Assembly: GCF_035918235.1 (NCBI RefSeq)
Contig: NZ_CP109485.1
Span: 3,720,001-3,784,000, forward strand
Length of the DNA stretch: 64,000 nt
Direction: 5' to 3'
Source of the DNA: Streptomyces sp. NBC_01445
GTDB taxonomy: Bacteria; Actinomycetota; Actinomycetes; Streptomycetales; Streptomycetaceae
A model generated the notes under the pieces. That model saw nothing but the letters and a program-made list of their open reading frames with translations. It did no database searches and was not told where the DNA came from. Shown piece by piece: positions 1-10,846 of the stretch. The position numbers and the translations under genes are program-made. Position 1 is the stretch's first letter; each line of letters opens with the position of its first letter.

Positions 1-941
1 CGCCCCTCATCCACACCGTCACCGACCCGCTCCCCGCGGCCGCCGTACGTGGCCCGGCCCTGGCCCACGAGCATCTGGTGCTCGACCTCGACCGGCGCGG
101 CGACGGCAGCGCGGTCCTCGACGCCGAGGCACACGGGCCGGCCGTCACGGCCGAACTGGCCGCCCTGCGCGAGGAGTTCGGCCTCGCCCTGGTGATCGAG
201 CTGACCTGCCGCGGCATGGGGCGCGACCCGCGCGCCCTGGCCCGGATCTCCCGGGACGCGCAGGTCGCCGTCGTCGCGGCCACCGGCTGGTACTACGAGC
301 CGTTCCACACGCCCGAGCTGGCCGGCGCGGAGGTCGGGCATCTGGCCGACACGCTGGTCCGCGAGATCGACGGCGGTCTCGGCGCAAGCGGCATCCGGCC
401 GGGCGTGCTCGGCGAGGTCGGCAGCCACGGTGACGTGCCCAGCGAGCCGGAGTCGCGTGCGCTGCGGGCGGCGGCGCGGGCCGCCGTCGCCACCGGCCTG
501 TCGGTCGCCACGCACGCGCAGCTCGGCCGCGGCGGGCTCGCCCAGCTGGAGCTGCTCACCGGCGAGGGCCTCGCCCCGCACCGGATCTCGGTCGGCCACC
601 AGGACCTCCTCGACGATCCGGCCGTGCACAAGGAGCTGGCCGCGAGCGGCGCGTACGTCGCGTTCGACACGGTCGGCAAGGAGAGCTACCAGAGCGACGA
701 CATCCGGCTGCGGCTGCTGCTCGCCCTCCTGGAGGCCGGCTACGCCGACCGTGTCCTGCTCAGCTGCGACATCTCGCGCCACGGCTATCTGGAGCGCGAG
801 GGCGGTCAGGGTTACGGGCATCTGTTCCGGTCGTTCCTGCCCCGCGCCCGTGCCGCGGGCGTGGACGACGGCCTGATGGACCTGATGACGCGCCGCAATC
901 CGCTGCGCTTCCTGACCGGCGCGAGCGTGGAGGAGATCTGA
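1..941 (+). CDS. php: Phosphotriesterase-homology protein (Php/YhfV-like), 5' end outside window
   Basis: Binuclear-metal amidohydrolase of the phosphotriesterase superfamily. The frame stays open to the left edge, so the gene begins before the window; the GTG at 78 is internal. The first metal motif H-E-H is encoded at 66-74, upstream of that GTG. Further ligands are a Glu in GEVG (the position held by carboxylated Lys in true phosphotriesterases and by Glu in E. coli Php), His in ATHAQ, His in VGHQD and Asp in SCDIS. The C-terminal half reads like E. coli Php throughout. The substrate is unknown for this subfamily. An RBS-like aggag sits in its 3' end, 2 nt before the next ATG, so it is the head or an internal gene of the operon that follows. 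Family assignment is strong; reaction not known. Confidence 0.85.
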   Translation, partial: PLIHTVTDPLPAAAVRGPALAHEHLVLDLDRRGDGSAVLDAEAHGPAVTAELAALREEFGLALVIELTCRGMGRDPRALARISRDAQVAVVAATGWYYEPFHTPELAGAEVGHLADTLVREIDGGLGASGIRPGVLGEVGSHGDVPSEPESRALRAAARAAVATGLSVATHAQLGRGGLAQLELLTGEGLAPHRISVGHQDLLDDPAVHKELAASGAYVAFDTVGKESYQSDDIRLRLLLALLEAGYADRVLLSCDISRHGYLEREGGQGYGHLFRSFLPRARAAGVDDGLMDLMTRRNPLRFLTGASVEEI

Positions 942-943
942 CG

Positions 944-2146
944 ATGACGCCCACACACTCGGCCGCACCCGCGCTCCCCGAGACCTTTCCGCTCGCCACG
1001 ATCCCGGTCGACGAGGCGATGGCCCGGCAGTTCCGGCTGATCGAGTGCACCGCCGCGCACTTCGCCGGCGAGGAGCTGTTCAGCGCCGACGCGGGCGTCG
1101 TGCCGGGGCTCGGCCGGCCCCGCACGACCGCCAAGGCCGAGGCGGTGCTCGCCGGCTTCTTCGGGGCCGAGGACGCCGCGTTCGTCCAGGGCGCGGGCAC
1201 CGGAGCGATCCGTGCCGCGCTGAACGCCGCGGTGAGCGCGGGTGACCCGCTGCTGATCCACCGGGCGCCGGTGTACCGGACCACCGAGGTCACGCTGCGC
1301 GGCATCGGCGTACGCACCGAAGAGGTCGACTTCAACGACCTGGGCGCGCTGCGCGAGGCCCTCGCGTCGGGGCGCTTCCGGTGGGCGTACGTCCAGCACA
1401 CCCGGCAGCGGCTCGGCGACTCGTACGACCCGGGCGAGGTGCTCGCCGCCTGCCGGGCGGCCGGAGTGCGCACCATCGTCGACGACAACTACGCCGTGCT
1501 GCGTGTGCCCGCGTCGGGCGTCGAACTCGGCGCGGACGCCTCCTGTTTCTCGCTGTTCAAACTGCACGGGCCCGAGGGCGTGGGCATCGTCGTCGGGGCG
1601 CGTGACCTTGTCGAGCGGGTCCGCGCGGACAACTACTCGGGCGGCGGTCAGGTCCAGGGTCATCAGGCGCTGGACGTGCTGCGCGCCCTGACGCACGTGC
1701 CGGTGATGTGGGCGGTGCAGTCGCGGGTGGGCGCCCAGGTCGCGGAGCGGCTCGCCGCCGGTGAGGTGCCCGGGGTCGCCGAGGTGCGGCTCGCGAACGC
1801 GCAGGACCGGTGCCTGCTGGTACGCCTGGACCGGCCCGTGGCGCGCCAACTCCCCGCTGTCGCCGCCCGGTTCGGCGCCGCGCCCTATCCCGTCGGCTCC
1901 AACTCCCGTTATGAGATCGCGCCGCTCTTCTACCGCATGTCCAGCTCGTCCCTCGACGACTCCCCCGGACTCGCGGACTGGACGGTGCGGATCAATCCGA
2001 TGCGGGCGGGCGCCGACCTCGTGATCGACATCCTGCGCCGCTCCCTGGACGCGGTGCACAGCCACGAACTCGACGCGGCACAGAGCCACGGACTCGACGC
2101 AGTACAGAACCACAACGCAGTGCAGAACCACGCAAAGGACGACTGA
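944..2146 (+). CDS. yhfS: PLP-dependent transferase, YhfS-like
   Basis: 400-residue fold-type I PLP enzyme resembling E. coli YhfS and cystathionine-lyase/aminotransferase families. Visible features: a cofactor-site Asp pair in IVDDNYAV (near 180) and the probable Schiff-base lysine in SLFKLHGPEG (Lys206), preceded by a glycine-rich QGAGTGAIR segment near 82-90. ATG lies 2 nt after the previous stop with an aggag ribosome site, so translation is coupled. The last about 30 residues are an imperfect repeat (LDAVHSHE, LDAAQSHG, LDAVQNHN, AVQNHA) that looks like a recent microexpansion and is unlikely to be catalytic. Substrate unknown; likely an amino acid or amino-phosphonate-type compound by context (inference). 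Confidence 0.8.
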   Translation: MTPTHSAAPALPETFPLATIPVDEAMARQFRLIECTAAHFAGEELFSADAGVVPGLGRPRTTAKAEAVLAGFFGAEDAAFVQGAGTGAIRAALNAAVSAGDPLLIHRAPVYRTTEVTLRGIGVRTEEVDFNDLGALREALASGRFRWAYVQHTRQRLGDSYDPGEVLAACRAAGVRTIVDDNYAVLRVPASGVELGADASCFSLFKLHGPEGVGIVVGARDLVERVRADNYSGGGQVQGHQALDVLRALTHVPVMWAVQSRVGAQVAERLAAGEVPGVAEVRLANAQDRCLLVRLDRPVARQLPAVAARFGAAPYPVGSNSRYEIAPLFYRMSSSSLDDSPGLADWTVRINPMRAGADLVIDILRRSLDAVHSHELDAAQSHGLDAVQNHNAVQNHAKDD

Positions 2147-2148
2147 CC

Positions 2149-3312
2149 GTGTTCCTCGACAGCCTGCTCACCCGCAACCCCGAGCTCGTCGACGCCGCGG
2201 CCGACCTCCACCGGCGGGGCGCGATCCCGCCCGACACGTACGTCATGGATCTCGACGCGATCGAGTCGAACGCCGCGCTGCTCGCCGCCGAGGCGGACCG
2301 GCTCGGGCTCACCCTCTGGTTCGTCGTGAAGCAGCTCGGCCGCAACCCCGAGCTGATCAGGGCGATCGCCCGGCACATCCCGAAGTACGCGGCCATCGAC
2401 GCGCAGGAGGCCCGCACCCTGCACGCGGCGGGCGCGCAGGCCGGAAACCTCGGCCACCTCGTGCAGATCCCGCGCCGCTCGCTCCCCGAGATGCTGGCCT
2501 GGCGCCCGGAGACCGTGACCGTCCTCGACATCGACAACGCCCGCGCGGTCTCGGACGCGGCGCGCGCGCAGGGCTTCGTCCAGGACGTCCTCGTACGCCT
2601 CGAAGGAGCGGAGGGTGCGGTCTATCCCGGGCAGGAGGGCGGCGTTCCGCTCGGCACGCTCGACGACTTCGCGGCGGCCGCCGAGGAGTTGCCCGGGGTG
2701 CGGATCGCGGGCGTCACCGCGTTCCCGTGCGTGCTGTGCGACCCGGCGACGGGCACGCCACGCCTCACCGACAACTTCGAACTGGCCTTCAAGGCAAGGG
2801 AGTTGCTCACCTCACGCGGGCACGAAGGCCTCAAGCTGAGCGCCCCGAGCGCCACCTCCATGGCCACCCTCCCGCTCCTCGCCGAGCACGGCGCGACCCA
2901 CGGCGAGCCGGGCCACTCACTCACCGGCACCACGCCCCTGCATGCCCGCGACGCCGGCCAGCCCGAGCGGCCGGCGTACGTCTACGTCACCGAGGTCGCC
3001 CACACCCTCGCCGACGGCCGGCCCGCCGTGTTCGGCGGCGGTTTCTACCCCCGCGCGCACATCGGGTCCGCGCTGCTGCCCCGCACGGGCCGACGCCTTG
3101 CGGTGCAGGACGCGCCCGCGGAGAACATCGACTACTACCGGCTGCTCGACGCGCCCGACCCCGGCCGCGCGCCCACGGCGGGCGACACGGCGCTGCTCGC
3201 GTTCCGTACGCAGATCTTCGTGACCCGGTCGACGGTCGCGGTGGTGGCGGGCCTGTCGTCCGGTTCGCCGCGCCTGACCGGCCTGTACGACGCGCAAGGA
3301 AGGGCCCTGTGA
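2149..3312 (+). CDS. yhfX: Alanine-racemase-fold PLP protein, YhfX-like
   Basis: 387-residue fold-type III PLP protein (alanine racemase N-terminal family) matching E. coli YhfX in length and layout. The beta-alpha barrel begins with YVMDLDAIESN. The PLP lysine is expected at Lys61 in FVVKQLGRNP. A phosphate-binding SAPSATSM stretch and a C-terminal beta region (FGGGFYPRAH) follow. GTG start 2 nt after the yhfS-like stop; its TGA overlaps the next ATG by one base (TGATG). Probably racemises or epimerises an amino acid-like intermediate of the cluster (inference from fold and from the neighbouring PLP enzyme); no substrate can be read from the sequence. Confidence 0.8.
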   Translation: MFLDSLLTRNPELVDAAADLHRRGAIPPDTYVMDLDAIESNAALLAAEADRLGLTLWFVVKQLGRNPELIRAIARHIPKYAAIDAQEARTLHAAGAQAGNLGHLVQIPRRSLPEMLAWRPETVTVLDIDNARAVSDAARAQGFVQDVLVRLEGAEGAVYPGQEGGVPLGTLDDFAAAAEELPGVRIAGVTAFPCVLCDPATGTPRLTDNFELAFKARELLTSRGHEGLKLSAPSATSMATLPLLAEHGATHGEPGHSLTGTTPLHARDAGQPERPAYVYVTEVAHTLADGRPAVFGGGFYPRAHIGSALLPRTGRRLAVQDAPAENIDYYRLLDAPDPGRAPTAGDTALLAFRTQIFVTRSTVAVVAGLSSGSPRLTGLYDAQGRAL

Positions 3313-4547
3313 TGAGCAAGACCGTCATCGTCGTCGTCGACGGATTCGGTGTCGGCGCCATGCCGGACGCGGGGGCCCTGCGCCCCGGCGACCTGGCGGC
3401 GGACACCTGCGGGCATGTGCTCGACCGGTGCCGCGAGGCGTTCGGTCGCCCGCTGCGGCTGCCCGCGCTCGGTGCGCTCGGGCTCGGCCTGGTCCATCCG
3501 CACCCGGACCTCGCGCGGCGCGCCCAGCTGCCGGTCGCGGCGGGCCGGGCCGGGCTCGGCTACCCCGGCGCGGACACGTACGCGGGTCACCAGACGATGA
3601 TGGGCGCCGACTTCAGCCGGGTGACGGTGGCCCGGCTCGGCGACCACCTCGACGAGGTGACGGCGGCCCTGGAGGCCGCGGGACACCGGGTCGAACTCCT
3701 CGGCGACAGACCCCTGTTGGTGGTCGACGGGGTTGTTCTCGTGCACGACAACCTGGAGGCCGACCCGGGTATCAACTGGAACGCCTCGGCCCGCCTCGAC
3801 GATCTGGGCTTCGACGGGATCCTCTCCGTCGCGCGTACGGTGCGCGCGGTGGCGCCCGTCGCGCGGGTGATCGCGGTGGGCGGCCACGCGAGCGGACCGC
3901 TGCCCGATTTCGTACGCGAAGGGGACGGCGGAACGGTCGGCCTGGACACCCCGGCGAGCGGCTTCTACCGCAACGGTGGCCTTGAGGTGCGGCATCTCGG
4001 CGCGGGCCTCGACCACACGCGGCAACTCCCGGACCTGGCGGCGCGGGCCGGGATTCCCGTCACGCTCGTCGGGAAGGCCGCGGACATCCTGGCCTGCGAC
4101 GACGCGGTGCGGCGCCCGGCGGTGCCGACCGCGGACGTGCTCGCGCACACGCTGGAAGCCGTCCGTGCGGGGGGCGACGCACTGGTCGTGGCCAATGTGC
4201 AGGAGAGCGATCTGGCCGGGCACCAGCAGGACGTGGAGCGTTACGGGCACGTCCTGGAGCAGGTCGACGCGGGGCTCGCGGCGCTCGTCTCCCTGCTCGA
4301 CGCGGACGGCGACCGGCTGATCGTGACCGGCGACCACGGCAACGACCCGACGATCGGCCACGCTTTCCACACCCGGGAGTTCGTGCCGGTGCTCGTCCAC
4401 CGCCCGGGTGCGGCAGGTGTCGAGCTGCTGCCGGACGCGGGCAGCCTGGCGGACGTGGGCGCGACGGCCGCGGCGGCGCTCGGCCTCGATCCGGCGGGGC
4501 TCGCGAACGGCACGGAGGTCAGTCGGACGGCGGCGCGGGCGGCCTGA
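3312..4547 (+). CDS. yhfW: Phosphopentomutase-like metalloenzyme, YhfW-like
   Basis: 411-residue alkaline-phosphatase-superfamily enzyme related to phosphopentomutase (DeoB) and to E. coli YhfW. N-terminal metal motif VVDGFGVGAMPDA; the phosphoacceptor threonine lies in GADTYAGHQTMMG; a second metal set is in ESDLAGHQQD and TGDHGNDPTIGHAFHTRE, as in DeoB. The ATG at 3312 is chosen because it overlaps the upstream stop and starts exactly at the family N terminus; the open frame reaches much further upstream but that part is a shadow. Housekeeping DeoB normally sits with nucleoside genes; here it is last in a php/yhfS/yhfX group, so a mutase or phosphotransfer step on a cluster-specific phospho-compound is likelier (inference). 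Confidence 0.82.
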   Translation: MSKTVIVVVDGFGVGAMPDAGALRPGDLAADTCGHVLDRCREAFGRPLRLPALGALGLGLVHPHPDLARRAQLPVAAGRAGLGYPGADTYAGHQTMMGADFSRVTVARLGDHLDEVTAALEAAGHRVELLGDRPLLVVDGVVLVHDNLEADPGINWNASARLDDLGFDGILSVARTVRAVAPVARVIAVGGHASGPLPDFVREGDGGTVGLDTPASGFYRNGGLEVRHLGAGLDHTRQLPDLAARAGIPVTLVGKAADILACDDAVRRPAVPTADVLAHTLEAVRAGGDALVVANVQESDLAGHQQDVERYGHVLEQVDAGLAALVSLLDADGDRLIVTGDHGNDPTIGHAFHTREFVPVLVHRPGAAGVELLPDAGSLADVGATAAAALGLDPAGLANGTEVSRTAARAA

Positions 4548-4554
4548 CCCGCCC

Positions 4555-4596
4555 ATGCGTAAGGGGCGCCCGCAATGGCGGGCGCCCCTTACGCAT
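4555..4596. terminator. Perfect 19-bp inverted repeat between convergent operons
   Basis: Arms 4555-4573 and 4578-4596 are perfect reverse complements around the loop AATG. It lies between the end of the yhf-like operon (+) and the end of ffh (-), so it can stop transcription from both sides. No T-run follows, as is usual for Streptomyces hairpin terminators. Confidence 0.8.
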
Positions 4597-4613
4597 GTCT
4601 ACGAAGTGGCCGG

Positions 4614-6167
4614 TCAGCCCATGAACTTCTTGAACTCGTCGGGCAGTTCGAAGTTCTTGTCCTGCTCCCCGGCGGGCAGGCCGAACGCGTTCCCGCTCTG
4701 GCCGGCGGCCTCGCGGCGCGCGGCCTCTTCCTCTTCCTGCTGCTTGCGCTTCATCGGGTTGCCGGAGCGCTGCTTGCCCTTGGCCTGCTTCTGCTTCTTC
4801 TTCTGCCGGCCGGGGCCGCCGCCCATGCCCGGCATCCCGGGCATCCCCGGCATGCCGCCGCCCTGGGCCATGCGGGACATCATCTTGCGGGCCTCGAAGA
4901 ACCGCTCGACGAGGTTCTTCACCGCGCTGACCTCGACGCCCGAACCACGGGCGATACGGGCACGGCGCGAGCCGTTGATGATCGTGGCGTCCGCGCGCTC
5001 GGCCGGGGTCATCGACTTGATGATGGCGGCCGTGCGGTCGACGTCGCGCTCGTCGAGGTTGTTGATCTGGTCCTTCATCTGCGCCATGCCGGGCAGCATC
5101 CCGAGCAGCTTGGAGATGGAGCCCATCTTCCTGACCTGCTCCATCTGGGCCAGGAAGTCGTCGAGCGTGAAGTCCTGGCCCTTCTTGGAGGCCAGCTTGG
5201 AGGCCATCTTCTCGGCCTCCTGCTGCGAGAAGGTCTGCTCGGCCTTCTCGATCAGCGTGAGCATGTCGCCCATGCCGAGGATGCGGGACGCCATGCGGTC
5301 CGGGTGGAACGCGTCGAAGTCGTCCAGCTTCTCGCCGTTCGAGGCGAACATGACCTGGCGGCCGGTGACGTGCGCGATCGACAGGGCGGCACCACCACGG
5401 GCGTCACCGTCGAGCTTGGAGAGCACCACGCCGTCGAAGCCGACGCCGTCACGGAAGGCCTCGGCGGTGTTGACCGCGTCCTGACCGATCATGGCGTCGA
5501 CGACGAAGAGGACCTCGTCGGGCGAGACGGCGTCGCGGATGTCCGCGGCCTGCTGCATCAGCTCCTGGTCGATACCCAGGCGGCCGGCGGTGTCGACGAT
5601 GACGACGTCGTACTGCTTCTGCCGGGCGAACTCGACGGAGTCCTTGGCGACCTGAACCGGGTCGCCCACGCCGTTGCCCGGCTCGGGGGCGTAGATGCCG
5701 ACGCCGGCGCGCTCGGCGACGACGGACAGCTGGTTCACGGCGTTGGGGCGCTGGAGGTCACAGGCGACGAGCAGCGGCGCGTGGCCCTGCCCCTTCAGCC
5801 AGTGGCCGAGCTTTCCGGCGAGGGTCGTCTTACCGGCACCCTGGAGACCCGCGAGCATGATCACCGTGGGCGGGTTCTTGGCGAACCGCAGGCGCCGGGT
5901 CTCGCCGCCGAGGATGCCGATGAGCTCCTCGTTGACGATCTTGATGACCTGCTGGGCGGGGTTCAGCGCCTGGGAGACCTCCGCGCCGGCCGCACGCTCC
6001 TTGACCTGCTTGATGAAGGCGCGGACGACGGGCAGGGCCACGTCCGCTTCGAGCAGGGCGATACGGATCTCGCGCGCCGTGGCGTCGATGTCCGCCTCGC
6101 TGAGGCGCCCCTTGCCGCGGAGGTTCTTGAATGTCGCTGCGAGGCGGTCGGAAAGAGTGTCGAACAC
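4614..6167 (-). CDS. ffh: Signal recognition particle GTPase Ffh
   Basis: 517-residue SRP54. It binds signal peptides and 4.5S RNA and pairs with FtsY (encoded at 13.8-15.0 kb) to deliver ribosomes to the membrane. N domain at about 1-95; P-loop GLQGAGKTT at 107-115; DTAGRL and SKLDGDARGG in the G domain; Met-rich M domain with a MPGMPGMPGM run, then a Lys/Gln-rich tail. GTG at 6167 is chosen because the family starts (M)FDTLSDRL there; the longer open frame to 6308 has no family match. A weak GAGGA lies 12 nt upstream. It follows glnD on the same strand, with 168 bp and a hairpin between. Confidence 0.97.
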   Translation of the reverse strand: MFDTLSDRLAATFKNLRGKGRLSEADIDATAREIRIALLEADVALPVVRAFIKQVKERAAGAEVSQALNPAQQVIKIVNEELIGILGGETRRLRFAKNPPTVIMLAGLQGAGKTTLAGKLGHWLKGQGHAPLLVACDLQRPNAVNQLSVVAERAGVGIYAPEPGNGVGDPVQVAKDSVEFARQKQYDVVIVDTAGRLGIDQELMQQAADIRDAVSPDEVLFVVDAMIGQDAVNTAEAFRDGVGFDGVVLSKLDGDARGGAALSIAHVTGRQVMFASNGEKLDDFDAFHPDRMASRILGMGDMLTLIEKAEQTFSQQEAEKMASKLASKKGQDFTLDDFLAQMEQVRKMGSISKLLGMLPGMAQMKDQINNLDERDVDRTAAIIKSMTPAERADATIINGSRRARIARGSGVEVSAVKNLVERFFEARKMMSRMAQGGGMPGMPGMPGMGGGPGRQKKKQKQAKGKQRSGNPMKRKQQEEEEAARREAAGQSGNAFGLPAGEQDKNFELPDEFKKFMG

Positions 6168-6255
6168 GGCGGTCGCGAATCCTCGGGTTGAAGGGCGGGC
6201 GGACAGGTCGTCCTCCAGGGTATCCGGAGGTGTCCAGTGGGGTCTCCACCCCATT

Positions 6256-6287
6256 CGTACGAAGCGCTCCCGAGGCCGTACGAAGCG
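6256..6287 (-). promoter_or_regulatory. 11-bp direct repeat upstream of ffh
   Basis: CGTACGAAGCG occurs twice, at 6256-6266 and 6277-6287, start-to-start distance 21 bp (two helical turns), about 90-120 bp before the ffh GTG. The spacing fits a dimeric regulator or activator site; the regulator is unknown. Confidence 0.35.
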
Positions 6288-6294
6288 CCCCGGA

Positions 6295-6322
6295 GAGACC
6301 GGCGCCACAAAAAGCCGGTCTC
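6295..6322 (-). terminator. Hairpin after glnD
   Basis: GAGACCGGC (6295-6303) pairs with GCCGGTCTC (6314-6322) across a 10-nt loop, 14 bp beyond the glnD stop; read on the minus strand it would end or attenuate the amtB-glnB-glnD transcript before ffh. Confidence 0.5.
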
Positions 6323-6335
6323 CCCGCAGGCCCCG

Positions 6336-8825
6336 CTACCCCCGCAGCGCCCCTTCCAGCGCGCCCGCCACAGCGGCCGCGTCCGCCGCGGGGAGCGGCG
6401 TTCCCTCGGCGCCCGTGACATAGAACGCGTCGACCGCGTTCGCCCCGAGGGTCGACACATGCGCGGAACGCACCCGTACGTCCGCCGTCTCGAGCGCCCG
6501 GCCGATGCGGTGCAGCAGGCCCGGTGCGTCCTGTGCCCGCACCTCGATCACCGTCGCGTGCCGCGAGGCGGCGGGGGCGACCGTCACCCGGGGCGGCGGC
6601 GCGACGGTGCCGCGCCGTCGCGGATAGGCGGCGTCCCGCTCGGCGAGCCGGGCGGCGATGTCCAGGGAGCCGTCGAGGGCCCGTACGAGATCCGCGCGCA
6701 GCCGTGCGGCCTGGGGCAGGGACCCGTACTCGGCGGCGACCCGCCAGTCGAGGAGCAGGACCGAGCCCGGCATCTGGGCGGGCAGGTCGAGGGCGCGCAG
6801 CTCCGCCGTGCGGACCGCGAGCCGGTGCATGGCGAGCACCCCGGCGACGGCGGGCAGCACACCGGGCTGGTCGGGGACGGCGATCAGCAGTTCGACGCCG
6901 AGGGGCTCCGGATCGGCGGGCGCGGCCTCGGTGCCCTCCGCGTCCCGGTCGGCGGGGGCCTCGGTCTGCGCGCGCAGGGACAGCACCGGGCCGCCCGTGC
7001 GGAAGGCCTCGACGGCCAGCCGCTCCTGTTCGGCGGTCGGCTCGGCCGCGGCGGGGCCGTCGCCGTCGTCGGGGTCCTCCCCCGCGAGGACGGCGGCGAC
7101 CCGCTTGACCAGGTCGGTGACGAGCGACCCGCGCCACGCGGACCAGGCCGCGGGCCCGGTGGCGAGCGCATCCGCCTCCGTCAGGGCATGCAGCAGTTCG
7201 AGCGTCCCCACGGACCCGACCGCGTCCGCGACGGCCCGCACCGTCGCCGGGTCGTCCAGATCGCGCCGCGTCGCCGACTCGATGAGCAGCAGATGGTGGC
7301 GTACGAGGGTGGCGACGACGGCGACGTCCGCGCGGTCGAAGCCGATGCGCGCGGCCACGTCCTTCGCGATGATCTCGCCGGCCACGGAGTGGTCGCCGGG
7401 CCAGCCCTTGCCGATGTCGTGCAGGAGCGCGGCGACGAGCAGCAGGTCGGGGCGGCCGACGCGGCGCGTGAGTTCGGCGGCGCGCACGGCGGTCTCGACG
7501 AGGTGCCGGTCGACCGTCCAGGTGTGCACGGCGTTGCGCTGGGGCCTGCACCGCACCCGCTCCCAGTCGGGCAGCAGCCGCGTGATCAGGCCCTCGGCCT
7601 CCAGCGCCTCCCAGACCTCGACGGTCGGCCGGCCCGCGCCGAGCAGCGTCACGAGCTGCTCGCGGGCCTCGGCGGGCCACGGCGTGGGCAGCGGGCGCGC
7701 GGCGGCGGCCATCCTGCGGACGGCGTGCAGGGACAGCGGCAGGCCGGCCTGGGCGGCGGCCGCGGCGGCGCGCAGCGGCAGCACGGGGTCCCGCTCGGGC
7801 CTGGCCGCGCGGGCGAGGACCGCCTCGCCCTCCTGCTCGACGACGCCCTCGGCGAGCGGCGACCGCTCGGTGGCGGGCTTGCTCCCGCCGCCCAGCATGG
7901 CGCGCAGCCGCGGCCGCACGGCCCGCGACCTGAGCACGCGCCCCACCTCGCGCCAGGTGACGTCACTGGCGTACGACACGGTGCGCGCGGCCTCGTAGAC
8001 CTGGCGGAGCAAGGTGTCGGCGTCGAGGAGGCCGAGTCCGGCGGCGACCTGGTCCTGTTCCTGGAGGGCGAGGCGGTCGGTGGCGCGGCCGGTGGCCAGG
8101 TGCAGGGCGTCCCGTACGTCGAGGAGTCTGCGCCGCGCGTCGGCGAGGCCCTCCCTTGGGGCGTCGGCGAGCCATGACGCGGCGACGGCGCGCAGCGCGG
8201 TGGCGTCCCTGAGGCCGCCCCTGGCCTCCTTGAGGTCGGGTTCGAGCAGGTACTGCAACTCGCCCTGGCGTTCGGCCCGTTCGTCGCACAGGTCGCGCAG
8301 TTCGGGCAGGCGTTTGGGCGCCTGGTTGCGCCAGTCGGCGAGGACGGCGGTGCGCATGCCCGCCGTCAGGCCGAGGTCGCCGGCGATGTGCCGGGCGTCG
8401 AGGAGTCCGAGCTGCACCTTGAGGTCCTCGCCCGCCGTCTTACGCGCCTCCGCCGGAGTACGGACGGAGTGGTCGAGGGCGAGCCCCAGGTCCCATACGG
8501 GGTACCAGACGCGGTCCGCGAGGGAGGCGATGGCGCCGGGGCCGGCGCTGCCGTCGTGCAGGAGCAGCAGGTCGAGGTCGCTGCGCGGGGAGAGCTCCCC
8601 GCGCCCGTAGCCGCCGACGGCGACGAGTGACACCCCTGTCAGCTCGCGCGCCCCGGCGGTGAACAGCTCGGCGAGCCAGTCGTCGGTCAGCCCGGCGAGG
8701 GCCGAACGGCGCGGCGGCCCGGACTGCGCCTCGTCCTGGAGGAGGCGCAGCCGGGCCGCCGCATAGCCGCTGGGTGCTGAATCGTTGTCGTCCGCTTTTC
8801 CGGTCTGCGCATCCACACTCGTCAC
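6336..8825 (-). CDS. glnD: PII nucleotidylyltransferase GlnD
   Basis: 829-residue bifunctional PII-modifying enzyme. Nucleotidyltransferase motif GGYGRGELSPRSDLDLL at 71-87, a central HD hydrolase motif (ALLHDIGKG...GDHS), and two C-terminal ACT-like glutamine-sensing regions (LIAVPDQPGVLPAV; IEVRAQDAPGLLHRI). In Streptomyces the characterised enzyme adenylylates, rather than uridylylates, Tyr51 of the PII protein under nitrogen limitation (established knowledge). GTG start with GAGGAG 7 nt upstream; 21 nt after the glnB stop, so one operon with amtB and glnB. Confidence 0.96.
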   Translation of the reverse strand: MTSVDAQTGKADDNDSAPSGYAAARLRLLQDEAQSGPPRRSALAGLTDDWLAELFTAGARELTGVSLVAVGGYGRGELSPRSDLDLLLLHDGSAGPGAIASLADRVWYPVWDLGLALDHSVRTPAEARKTAGEDLKVQLGLLDARHIAGDLGLTAGMRTAVLADWRNQAPKRLPELRDLCDERAERQGELQYLLEPDLKEARGGLRDATALRAVAASWLADAPREGLADARRRLLDVRDALHLATGRATDRLALQEQDQVAAGLGLLDADTLLRQVYEAARTVSYASDVTWREVGRVLRSRAVRPRLRAMLGGGSKPATERSPLAEGVVEQEGEAVLARAARPERDPVLPLRAAAAAAQAGLPLSLHAVRRMAAAARPLPTPWPAEAREQLVTLLGAGRPTVEVWEALEAEGLITRLLPDWERVRCRPQRNAVHTWTVDRHLVETAVRAAELTRRVGRPDLLLVAALLHDIGKGWPGDHSVAGEIIAKDVAARIGFDRADVAVVATLVRHHLLLIESATRRDLDDPATVRAVADAVGSVGTLELLHALTEADALATGPAAWSAWRGSLVTDLVKRVAAVLAGEDPDDGDGPAAAEPTAEQERLAVEAFRTGGPVLSLRAQTEAPADRDAEGTEAAPADPEPLGVELLIAVPDQPGVLPAVAGVLAMHRLAVRTAELRALDLPAQMPGSVLLLDWRVAAEYGSLPQAARLRADLVRALDGSLDIAARLAERDAAYPRRRGTVAPPPRVTVAPAASRHATVIEVRAQDAPGLLHRIGRALETADVRVRSAHVSTLGANAVDAFYVTGAEGTPLPAADAAAVAGALEGALRG

Positions 8826-8846
8826 CCAGCGACTCCTCTGTTGCGT

Positions 8847-10700
<1,854 letters not shown>

Positions 10701-10846
10701 TCAATGAACTGCCTGATACGGGGTGAGGCGATCGTTATCGTGACGCAACCAACAAAGACCGGCCGCGGCGGCCATCCGGTTGACCTGGCAATGGGGGAGC
10801 CGAGTCGGGCAGTCCGGGAGGGCCGGCCGCGGCCGGGGACAAGGGT

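Noticed and set aside
4575..6191. 538-residue open frame antisense to ffh
   Set aside because: High-GC shadow; ffh on the other strand has all SRP54 motifs.
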